Positions 1 through 5,552 of a stretch of DNA of 17,982 nt are shown in pieces. The stretch's first letter is position 1. Every line of letters starts with the position of its first letter. The position numbers and the translations under genes were made by a program. The notes beneath the pieces were generated by a model. That model was given only the letters and a program-made list of their open reading frames with translations, ran no database searches and was not told where the DNA came from. Source of the DNA: JBGANR01 sp044222225 (lineage in GTDB: Bacteria; Actinomycetota; Actinomycetes; Mycobacteriales; Mycobacteriaceae); NCBI GenBank assembly GCA_044222225.1, contig JBGANR010000038.1, forward strand, positions 1-17,982, in the 5' to 3' direction.

Positions 1-104
1 ACATCGTCGCGTCGCCGCAGCGAGCCCGGGCCGAACTCGGCTTCACGGCCGCCGTGTCGCCGGCGTCGGGCCTCGCCGAGTTCGCCACGGCTCCCTTGCG
101 GTGA
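1..104 (+). CDS. C-terminal end of an NAD(P)-dependent epimerase/dehydratase-like protein (partial)
   Basis: The window opens inside a plus-strand reading frame that stops with TGA at 102-104. The visible 33 residues start IVASPQRARAELGF and end EFATAPLR. A pattern of 'SPxRARxELGF-x-A-x-VSPxxGLAEFA' is what I recall from the C-termini of extended short-chain dehydrogenase/epimerases, where the last helix follows a loop of this kind. No catalytic or Rossmann motif lies in the window, so the family call rests on the tail alone. The stop codon is only four bases before the palindrome that precedes the Fic gene, so the two genes are not obviously one operon. Confidence 0.5.
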   Translation, partial: IVASPQRARAELGFTAAVSPASGLAEFATAPLR

Positions 105-107
105 CCG

Positions 108-130
108 TATGTCTCTTATTAAGAGACATA
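108..130. promoter_or_regulatory. 23-bp perfect inverted repeat in the fic leader (candidate operator)
   Basis: Two 11-bp arms (TATGTCTCTTA at 108-118 and its exact reverse complement at 120-130) flank a single central T. The site is strikingly AT-rich against its surroundings and lies 20 bp before the fic start codon. The right arm's GAGACAT (123-129) is repeated directly at 131-137. A weak -35-like TTGCGG lies at 96-101, so a bound dimer would cover the promoter. The Fic protein has its own winged helix, so autoregulation is plausible, but that is inference. Confidence 0.6.
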
Positions 131-149
131 GAGACATGGGGGAGCTAGT

Positions 150-1334
150 GTGGCACTTATTAAAGGACATAAGGACACCACGACTCTCTTCGCGACTCCC
201 CGCCCAGATCCCGAGGATCGGCAGGTCATCGCCGAGATCAACGACGCTCGTACGGCGCTGGCGGACGTTCTTCGTGCGCCCAAGCGCTGGACCGGACTGC
301 TGCGTCGCACCTCGGCGGCGCGTGCCATCCAGGGCTCCAACACGATCGAGGGCTATACGGTCAGTGACGAGGACGCCGTCGCAGCGGTGGATCATGAGCC
401 GCCGTCGACGGCAGACGAGGCGACCTGGGCCGAGATCGTCGGATACCGACGCGTGTTGACCTATGTCCTCGCCGTCGCCACCGAGCCCGGATTCGTGATC
501 GACGAGGCCACACTGAGGTCGATGCACTTCATGCTGCTGGAGCACGACCTGTCGAAGTCTCCCGGCCGCTACCGCCCCACCGACATCTACGTCCGCGACG
601 ATCGACGACACGTCAACGTCTACGAAGGCCCCGCCGCCGACGCCGTCCCAGGCTTGATGCGGTCACTGTCGGAGTCACTGGCCGCCCCAGGCACCGACGA
701 CCCTCTGGTGCGGGGCGCGATGGCGCATCTCAACCTCGTGATGATCCATCCGTTCCGGGACGGCAACGGCCGGATGGCCCGGGCGCTGCAGACGATGGTT
801 CTGGCTCAGGATCGAGTCGTGGAGCCGACCTTCTCCAGTATCGAGGAGTGGCTGGGCAGCAACACACAGGACTACTACGACGTACTCGCGGCCACCGGGC
901 GAGGTTCGTGGCGTCCCGACAACGACGCGACGTCGTGGGTGAAGTTCAACCTCCGTGCCCACCACATGCAGGCTCAGACCGTTCGCCGACGCTTCGCCGA
1001 GGCCGAGCTGCAATGGCGTAGGATCGACGAGTTGCTCGCCGATCACAAACTGAACGAGCGCATCGGAGCCGCACTGTTCGACGCACTCCTGGGCCTGCGC
1101 GTCACGCGTCCGTCATATGTGAAGCTCACCGGCGCCGACGAGCGTACGGCGACCCGCGATCTCGTGAACGCCGCCGAACTCGGCCTCCTCGAAGCTCGTG
1201 GCGAGCGACGCGGCCGCCACTACGTCGCCGGCCGGCCGCTCACGGAGATCCGCGACCGACTACGGTCCGAGCGGAAGCCCCTCGAAGACCCTTACCCCCG
1301 GCTCCTGGCCGAGATCCGTCGCTCGCTTCCGTGA
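150..1334 (+). CDS. Fic family protein (putative AMP-transferase) with C-terminal winged helix
   Basis: This 394-residue protein is a full-length Fic-domain protein, a family that usually transfers AMP (sometimes other groups) from a nucleotide to target protein hydroxyls. The catalytic loop HPFRDGNGRMAR spans residues 200-211 and matches HxFx(D/E)GNGRxxR, with catalytic His200 and the anion-binding GNGR. An inhibitory helix motif (S/T)xxxE(G/N) appears as SNTIEG at 63-68, upstream of the core as in self-inhibited class II Fic proteins, with Glu67 the expected inhibitory residue. The flap lies around 141-158. Residues about 300-370 look like a winged-helix DNA-binding domain. The GTG start is chosen because GGGGGAG (138-144) lies 5 nt upstream; an alternative ATG at 109 is in another frame. 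No antitoxin partner gene is adjacent, which suits a single-chain regulated Fic. Targets cannot be read from sequence. Confidence 0.93.
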   Translation: MALIKGHKDTTTLFATPRPDPEDRQVIAEINDARTALADVLRAPKRWTGLLRRTSAARAIQGSNTIEGYTVSDEDAVAAVDHEPPSTADEATWAEIVGYRRVLTYVLAVATEPGFVIDEATLRSMHFMLLEHDLSKSPGRYRPTDIYVRDDRRHVNVYEGPAADAVPGLMRSLSESLAAPGTDDPLVRGAMAHLNLVMIHPFRDGNGRMARALQTMVLAQDRVVEPTFSSIEEWLGSNTQDYYDVLAATGRGSWRPDNDATSWVKFNLRAHHMQAQTVRRRFAEAELQWRRIDELLADHKLNERIGAALFDALLGLRVTRPSYVKLTGADERTATRDLVNAAELGLLEARGERRGRHYVAGRPLTEIRDRLRSERKPLEDPYPRLLAEIRRSLP

Positions 1335-1391
1335 TTCACCTGCCCGCATCACGGCGCGGTCAAATCTACTGACCAGTACCGACAGCTGAGA

Positions 1392-1424
1392 GGGCGGACA
1401 CGACGACTATTGCCGCGTCCGCCC
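1392..1424. terminator. Candidate bidirectional terminator between fic and the LuxR-like gene
   Basis: Perfect 8-bp arms GGGCGGAC (1392-1399) and GTCCGCCC (1417-1424) are separated by a 17-nt loop. They sit between two convergent genes, 58 bp after the fic stop and 22 bp before the end of the minus-strand regulator. There is no T-run on either side, as is common in high-GC actinobacteria. The 112-bp gap holds nothing else I can recognise. Confidence 0.4.
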
Positions 1425-1446
1425 CGTCAACGGTTGACTTCGTCCA

Positions 1447-2235
1447 TCACCGCGCGCCTGGGCGCGTATCACCTGTCACGACAGCCGGTTGTCGCGATCT
1501 CGGCGTGCGACGCGTCGGCCGGTCGACCATTCCTTCCCGGGCCCGCGGCCCAGGCGAACCGTCCAGCCCCAGCCAGCCGTCGGCCACCATGCGCAACAGC
1601 AGATGCGACTTGTTGTCGATCGGCCGCCCGACCTCCTTATACCGCTGACTCGCGCGTCGGTAGTGGGTACGTACCGTGCATTCGGAGACGAGGTGCCGGG
1701 CCGCCGTCTCCTTGACCGTGGCTCCCATCGCGTAGGTGGAGAGCACCTCGCATTCTCGACGCGACAGGGAGACCGGCTCGCCTCCGCCACCGAGCTCGCC
1801 GGCCAGCAGCGTCCGGATCCGATCTGGCGCCGCGGCATCGTTGCGCAGCACGAGCGCACGTGGATCGATCGGCCCGTCGTAGTCCGCATCGACGACGGCG
1901 ATGACCGTCACCGCGTTCCAGCATCCGGAGGGCAGACGCGTGAGCCTGCCTGGATCGCGGACCAACAACACCTTGGGGACCACCGGCGCACCCGATCGCA
2001 ATCCGTCCATCCTCGTCGTCGCATAGCCGAGCGTCGACACCCAGGCCGCGAGCGCGACCTCCTCCAATGCGCTCCCGGCGACGACACCGACCGCCTCCAC
2101 AAGAACCGTCTCGGTACCGGTTCTACGGGCGCCGGACTCCAGGCCTGACCGCCGCGCATCCGGGCGGAAGACCGACGCACGGTGCACCGACGCACGGTGC
2201 ACGGCGGCCCGTACCTCCACTTCCGATGTGGTCAT
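1447..2235 (-). CDS. LuxR-type HTH regulator with pseudo-receiver N-terminus
   Basis: A 262-residue regulator when started at the ATG at 2235, which has AGAGGA about 10 nt upstream; the frame stays open to 2325, but the extra residues are low-complexity. Residues about 42-145 alternate short hydrophobic strands (VLVEAVGVV, KVLLVRDP, VTVIAVVDA) and helices like a response-regulator receiver. However, the acidic pocket, phosphoacceptor Asp and conserved Lys are not evident, so it is probably phosphorylation-independent. Residues about 155-205 form the HTH: LSRRECEVLSTYAMG, then KETAARHLVSECTVRTHYRR, matching the LuxR/GerE pattern in which 'S..TV..H' marks the recognition helix. The last 35 residues are Pro/Arg-rich and probably disordered. 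It is divergent from another receiver-like regulator at 2420 and convergent with fic. Its target genes are unknown. Confidence 0.75.
   Translation of the reverse strand: MTTSEVEVRAAVHRASVHRASVFRPDARRSGLESGARRTGTETVLVEAVGVVAGSALEEVALAAWVSTLGYATTRMDGLRSGAPVVPKVLLVRDPGRLTRLPSGCWNAVTVIAVVDADYDGPIDPRALVLRNDAAAPDRIRTLLAGELGGGGEPVSLSRRECEVLSTYAMGATVKETAARHLVSECTVRTHYRRASQRYKEVGRPIDNKSHLLLRMVADGWLGLDGSPGPRAREGMVDRPTRRTPRSRQPAVVTGDTRPGAR
2172..2202. repeat. Two-copy 15-bp in-frame tandem repeat
   Basis: The unit CCGACGCACGGTGCA occurs at 2172-2186 and again at 2187-2201, and the next base also matches. It lies in the N-terminal coding part of the minus-strand regulator and gives a doubled five-residue motif (HRASV HRASV, residues 13-22). 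The length is a multiple of three, so copy-number change would keep the frame. Confidence 0.85.
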
Positions 2236-2262
2236 CGTCAACCGATCCTCTCGTGTCGCACG

Positions 2263-2282
2263 CATCCCGCCCCGACGGGATG
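2263..2282. promoter_or_regulatory. Inverted repeat 28 bp upstream of the LuxR-like start
   Basis: Perfect 7-bp arms CATCCCG (2263-2269) and CGGGATG (2276-2282) surround a 6-nt spacer. It lies in the 184-bp divergent region, just before the ribosome binding site of the minus-strand regulator, so it could be an operator or a leader hairpin. A shorter repeat, ACACC-TTCC-GGTGT, is present at 2322-2335. Confidence 0.4.
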
Positions 2283-2370
2283 AAGTCTGCTGCAGGCGGC
2301 TGCACATGGCAGCGGCGTAATACACCTTCCGGTGTGCATTCCGGTCGATTCCATCGCCGCCTCAGCAGAC

Positions 2371-2392
2371 GACGTGCGCGATCGCGCACGTC
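2371..2392. promoter_or_regulatory. 22-bp perfect palindrome in the divergent regulator promoter region (candidate operator)
   Basis: The half site GACGTGCGCGA (2371-2381) is followed immediately by its exact reverse complement, giving an uninterrupted 22-bp palindrome. Its right half overlaps the position expected for the -35 element (about 2384-2389) of the promoter whose -10 is at 2407-2412. A dimer bound here would directly control the plus-strand regulator and could also affect the divergent gene. Length and perfection make it the strongest operator candidate in the window; the protein that binds it is not known. Confidence 0.65.
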
Positions 2393-2406
2393 AGATCTCT
2401 TTCCTG

Positions 2407-2412
2407 TAAGAT
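2407..2412 (+). promoter_or_regulatory. -10 hexamer TAAGAT, probable leaderless promoter
   Basis: TAAGAT fits the actinobacterial TANNNT -10 pattern and ends 7 nt before the GTG start at 2420, which places the transcription start at or next to the start codon. No Shine-Dalgarno sequence precedes that GTG, in agreement with a leaderless mRNA. The 22-bp palindrome lies just upstream. Confidence 0.5.
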
Positions 2413-2419
2413 CACGGCT

Positions 2420-3145
2420 GTGTCGACCGGCTTGCGGATTCTCTTGGCCACCCCGCTGGGGCACATCGTGGCAGCCCCCCTGGAAAGCGGCTTCCCAGAC
2501 GTGACGGTCAATGTGGCGACCGACGAGCCGGAGTTCATGAGCGCGATCACCGGGCGGGTGCGATACGACGTGGTCGTCGCCGACCTGATCTGGAACCGCC
2601 CCGAGATGGAATGGACGTTCGACGGTCTCGACGTCATCGATCGCCTCCGCGAGAAGGACCGCCTCGCACCGGTCCTTCTCGCGTCGCAGGGACACAGCAT
2701 GGAACACGACCACCTGGACGAGGCGGTCCTGCGCCCGGACGTGTGGGGCGTGTTTCCGAAGGCGGCGGGCCTGCACCCGTTCATGGACTCGGTGAGGTAC
2801 GTCGCCCTGGGCCGCCGTCTGCCGAAGGCGGAGCGTCCGACCTCCAGACCACCGCTGTACCAGCTCTTACAAGGACGGCGGGGGAACACCGCCGGCCGGC
2901 TCGCCGGGGCGATCGCCATCGGCAGGGCCGGCGACAACGCCACGCTCGCGACGGCCGCCAAGGTCGCCCCGAGCACCGCCAACAAGGTGACCAGCCACTA
3001 CCTCGGCCCGATCATCACCGCCCGTCAGGAGCACGACGAGTCCCTGCCGCTCACCCAGGGCACCGTCTATCGCTCGTGCGGACTCCACGCCCGCTACCTG
3101 GTGAGCTGGTGCCGGCGGAACGGCCACGCCGACGTGCTGAGCTGA
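2420..3145 (+). CDS. Orphan response-regulator-like transcription factor with atypical output domain
   Basis: A 241-residue protein. Residues about 5-130 have a receiver fold pattern: strand ILLATP, strand VVVADLIW carrying a candidate phosphoacceptor Asp55, strand VLLAS with Ser89 at the usual Thr/Ser position, and GVFPKAAG with Lys114 at the conserved Lys. The acidic pair normally found after the first strand is missing (LLATPLGH), so phosphorylation is uncertain. Residues about 155-235 hold a predicted helix-turn-helix (TLATAAKVAPSTANKVTSHYL) that is not the usual GerE sequence, followed by a conserved-looking YRSCGLHARYLVSWCRRNGH tail. No histidine kinase is adjacent. It is divergent from the pseudo-receiver regulator at 2235. 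GTG start chosen from the -10 spacing. The role is not known. Confidence 0.7.
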   Translation: MSTGLRILLATPLGHIVAAPLESGFPDVTVNVATDEPEFMSAITGRVRYDVVVADLIWNRPEMEWTFDGLDVIDRLREKDRLAPVLLASQGHSMEHDHLDEAVLRPDVWGVFPKAAGLHPFMDSVRYVALGRRLPKAERPTSRPPLYQLLQGRRGNTAGRLAGAIAIGRAGDNATLATAAKVAPSTANKVTSHYLGPIITARQEHDESLPLTQGTVYRSCGLHARYLVSWCRRNGHADVLS

Positions 3146-3170
3146 CGCCCGTCCGACGGCCCGCGTCAGC
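3141..3170. terminator. Bidirectional terminator candidate spanning both stop codons
   Basis: Perfect 8-bp arms GCTGACGC (3141-3148) and GCGTCAGC (3163-3170) enclose 14 nt. The left arm contains the TGA of the plus-strand regulator (3143-3145) and the right arm the TGA of purE, read on the minus strand (3166-3168). The loop contains a further CCGTC/GACGG pairing. Symmetry and position between convergent ends suggest shared termination. Confidence 0.5.
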
Positions 3171-3678
3171 CCAGCAGCCGGCCGCGCAGGGCGTCGTCCT
3201 TCTCGGCCACCATCGTCTCCAGCGACGCCGCGAAATCGACGAGCCGCTGCTGCAGCGCCGGGTCGGACGCCGCGAGGATGCGCACCGCCAGCAGGCCGGC
3301 GTTCCGGGCACCGCCGATCGACACGGTCGCCACCGGGATACCCGCCGGCATCTGCACTATCGAGAGCAGCGAGTCCATGCCGTCGAGGTACTTGAGCGGC
3401 ACCGGCACGCCGATGACGGGCAGCGGCGTCGCGGACGCGACCATGCCCGGCAGGTGCGCGGCGCCGCCGGCACCGGCGATGATCACCGACAGGCCACGGC
3501 CCGCGGCGCTCGTCGCGTAGTCGAGCATCTTCCGGGGCGTCCGGTGGGCGGAGACGACGCCGACCTCGAACGGGACGCCGAACTCGGCCAGCGCCAGCGC
3601 GGCGGCCTCCATCGTCGGCCAGTCCGAATCACTGCCCATGATGAGGCCGACCTTCGGCCCCGGCTGCTGCTCACTCAC
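3166..3678 (-). CDS. purE: N5-carboxyaminoimidazole ribonucleotide mutase (PurE class I)
   Basis: A 170-residue protein that converts N5-CAIR, made by PurK, to CAIR in purine synthesis. Diagnostic motifs are GSDSDWP (15-21), which binds the substrate phosphate, SAHRTP (43-48) with catalytic His45, and AGAGGAAHLPG (68-78). Length is normal for bacterial class I PurE. The frame stays open far upstream to 3960, but that extension overlaps purK and is Arg/Ser-rich shadow sequence. The GTG at 3678 puts MSEQQPGPKVGLIMGSDSDW at the expected N-terminus and overlaps the purK stop by 8 bp, so the two genes are almost certainly translationally coupled in one operon. Confidence 0.97.
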   Translation of the reverse strand: MSEQQPGPKVGLIMGSDSDWPTMEAAALALAEFGVPFEVGVVSAHRTPRKMLDYATSAAGRGLSVIIAGAGGAAHLPGMVASATPLPVIGVPVPLKYLDGMDSLLSIVQMPAGIPVATVSIGGARNAGLLAVRILAASDPALQQRLVDFAASLETMVAEKDDALRGRLLG

Positions 3679-4906
3679 CGTGAATCTCCCATCCGTCGGT
3701 CCATTCGCCGTGCGACATCCAGTGCGCGGCACGCTCGGCGCGCTCGCGGACGTCGTCGGCCGGCTCCCCCGGCGCTCCGACGACGTTGACGTGCCCGATC
3801 TTGCGCGCCGGCCGCTCCCCCTTGCCGTACAGGTGCAGCTTGGCGTCGGGCATCCGCGCGAAGAGGTGGTGGGCGCGCTCGTCCATCGACATCGCGGGCG
3901 CCTGGGCCGCGCCCAGCACGTTCGCCATGACGGTGACACCGGCCCGCGGGCGCGTCGCACCCAGCGGGTAGTCGAGCACGGCGCGCAGATGCTGCTCGAA
4001 CTGGCTGGTCACGGCGCCGTCCATCGACCAGTGACCGCTGTTGTGCGGCCGCATCGCGAGCTCATTGACGACGATCCCGCCGTCCGCCGTCTCGAACAGC
4101 TCGACGGCCATGACGCCGACGACGCCGAGTTCGTGCGCGATCCGCAGCGCCAAGGTCTCGGCGGCCTCGGCGGTCCGGTCGGCGAGGTCCTGCGCCGGCG
4201 CGATGGCGACGGCGCACTGGCCGTCGCGCTGGATCGTCTCGACGACGGGCCACGTCGCGCCCTGGCCGAACGGCGAGCGAGCGACCATCGCGGACAGCTC
4301 GCGCACCATCTCGACCTTCTCCTCAGCGATGAGCGGCACCCCGGCCTCGACGCGGATGCGCTCGGCGTCGGCGGCCGAGTCGGGGAAGAAGACGCCGCGG
4401 CCGTCGTAACCGCCGCGCACCGTCTTGAGGACGATCCGCCAGTCGTGACGCTCGCCGAACTCGGCGAGGACCGCGGCGGCGTCCGTCCCGGAGACGTCCG
4501 CGAAATCCGGCAGCGGCGCGCCGAGCTCCGCGAGCCGACGCCGCATGGCGAGCTTGTCCTGGGCGTAGACGAGCGCCGTCGGCGGCGGCAGCACCGCCAC
4601 GCCGTCGGCCGCCAGCTGCTCGAGCAGGTGCGTCGGCACGCCCTCGTGGTCGAACGTCAGCGCATGCGTCCCCGACGCGGCGCGCTGCAGGTCGGCGAGC
4701 TCGGACTCCGCGCCGAACACGACGTCGGCGCACACCTGCGCGGCGGGATCGGACGGCGTGGCGGCGAGCACCCTCAGCCGGACGCCCAACGCGATCGCCG
4801 CCTGCTGCGTCATCCGGGCCAGCTGTCCGCCGCCGATCATCGTCACTGCCGGCGCCGACGTGCGGGCGTGTGGAGTAGCGCTGTTCACGGCTGTCCAGTC
4901 TGTCAT
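3671..4906 (-). CDS. purK: N5-carboxyaminoimidazole ribonucleotide synthase (ATP-grasp)
   Basis: This 411-residue cytosolic enzyme uses ATP and bicarbonate to carboxylate AIR to N5-CAIR, the substrate of PurE encoded next to it. The nucleotide-binding start GGGQLARM is at 25-32, the ATP-grasp glycine loop KTVRGGYDGRG at 161-171, the metal-binding NELAMRPHNSGHW at 281-293 and the C-terminal KIGHVN at 369-374. The start at 4906 is supported by GGAGG (4916-4912 on the minus strand) 5 nt upstream; the open frame extending to 5047 would run into gtrA. It is divergent from gtrA with 72 bp between them, as I recall for M. tuberculosis Rv3276c/Rv3277. The N-terminal 20 residues look unstructured. Confidence 0.97.
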   Translation of the reverse strand: MTDWTAVNSATPHARTSAPAVTMIGGGQLARMTQQAAIALGVRLRVLAATPSDPAAQVCADVVFGAESELADLQRAASGTHALTFDHEGVPTHLLEQLAADGVAVLPPPTALVYAQDKLAMRRRLAELGAPLPDFADVSGTDAAAVLAEFGERHDWRIVLKTVRGGYDGRGVFFPDSAADAERIRVEAGVPLIAEEKVEMVRELSAMVARSPFGQGATWPVVETIQRDGQCAVAIAPAQDLADRTAEAAETLALRIAHELGVVGVMAVELFETADGGIVVNELAMRPHNSGHWSMDGAVTSQFEQHLRAVLDYPLGATRPRAGVTVMANVLGAAQAPAMSMDERAHHLFARMPDAKLHLYGKGERPARKIGHVNVVGAPGEPADDVRERAERAAHWMSHGEWTDGWEIHGE

Positions 4907-4965
4907 GCCCGCCTCCGAGCTCTGCGACCCGGCGCGGCGCCCGGCCCCGTACTCGGCGGTTTTCG

Positions 4966-4971
4966 TAGACT
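4966..4971 (+). promoter_or_regulatory. -10 hexamer TAGACT, probable leaderless gtrA promoter
   Basis: TAGACT fits TANNNT and is followed by exactly 7 nt before the ATG at 4979, so transcription probably begins on the start codon. No Shine-Dalgarno sequence is seen before that ATG. Confidence 0.6.
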
Positions 4972-4978
4972 CGCGGGC

Positions 4979-5515
4979 ATGTCGTTTTCCGACGCCCTCG
5001 TCGATCGGCTCCCCGGCCCCCTGCAGCGGCTCGCCCGCAGACACCACGAACTCATCAAGTTCGCGGTCGTCGGCGCGACCGCGATGCTGGTCGACCTCGG
5101 TGTCTACTACTCACTGGCGTTCAGCGTGCTGGAGGAGAAACCGACGGTCGCCAAGATCATCGGCGGCATCGTCGCGACGATCTACAGCTACGTCGCCAAC
5201 CGCGAATGGGCGTTCAAGCACCGTGGCGGACGTGAGATGCATCACGAGGCCGCCCTCTTCTTCATCATCAGCGGCATCGGCGTCGTCATCCAGGCGCTGC
5301 CGATCTACATCGCCAACAACGTGTTCGACCTGCGGCAGAACACCGGCAGCCTCGCCGCTCTCGTCATCCTGGACTTCGTGCTCAACTACATCCTGGGCAA
5401 CCTCATGCAGATGGCGTTCCGCTTCTGGGCGTTGCGCCGGTTCGCGTTTCCCGAGGATCAGCGTGTCGTCGAGGAGGACGACGAGGACGAAACGGAGGCC
5501 CTCGGGCACTCGTGA
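4979..5515 (+). CDS. GtrA-like four-helix membrane protein
   Basis: A 178-residue integral membrane protein. Four hydrophobic segments lie at about 26-46, 57-73, 92-113 and 124-148. The sequence IKFAVVGATAMLVDLGVYY in the first, NREWAFKHR after the second and RFWALRRFAF after the fourth are typical of the GtrA/DPMS-like family, whose members are thought to help translocate polyprenyl-phosphate-linked sugars for cell-envelope glycans. The acidic C-terminal tail (EEDDEDETE) faces the cytoplasm by the positive-inside rule. The frame is open far upstream as antisense to purK; the start is set at 4979 by the leaderless -10 and by the family's normal length. Corresponds in position to M. tuberculosis Rv3277. 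Substrate not known. Confidence 0.9.
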   Translation: MSFSDALVDRLPGPLQRLARRHHELIKFAVVGATAMLVDLGVYYSLAFSVLEEKPTVAKIIGGIVATIYSYVANREWAFKHRGGREMHHEAALFFIISGIGVVIQALPIYIANNVFDLRQNTGSLAALVILDFVLNYILGNLMQMAFRFWALRRFAFPEDQRVVEEDDEDETEALGHS

Positions 5516-5530
5516 GACCGCCCGTCTCAC
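5512..5530. terminator. Small bidirectional terminator candidate at the gtrA stop
   Basis: Perfect 7-bp arms GTGAGAC (5512-5518) and GTCTCAC (5524-5530) with a 5-nt loop. The left arm includes the gtrA TGA stop (5513-5515). It lies in the 37-bp gap between the convergent ends of gtrA and the histidine kinase gene. No T-run follows. Confidence 0.45.
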
Positions 5531-5552
5531 CTGTCACCCGGTGTAGCAGCGC

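Noticed and set aside
110..119. TGTCTCTTAT matches 10 bases of the Tn5 mosaic end used in sequencing adaptors.
   Set aside because: The match stops after 10 bases, and the sequence then completes its own perfect palindrome inside a coherent gene leader. An adaptor remnant would continue differently and break the context.
3679..3960. N-terminal extension of the purE frame giving a 264-residue protein.
   Set aside because: It would overlap purK by about 290 bp and consists of Arg/Ser/Thr-rich residues. PurE class I proteins begin near the GTG at 3678.
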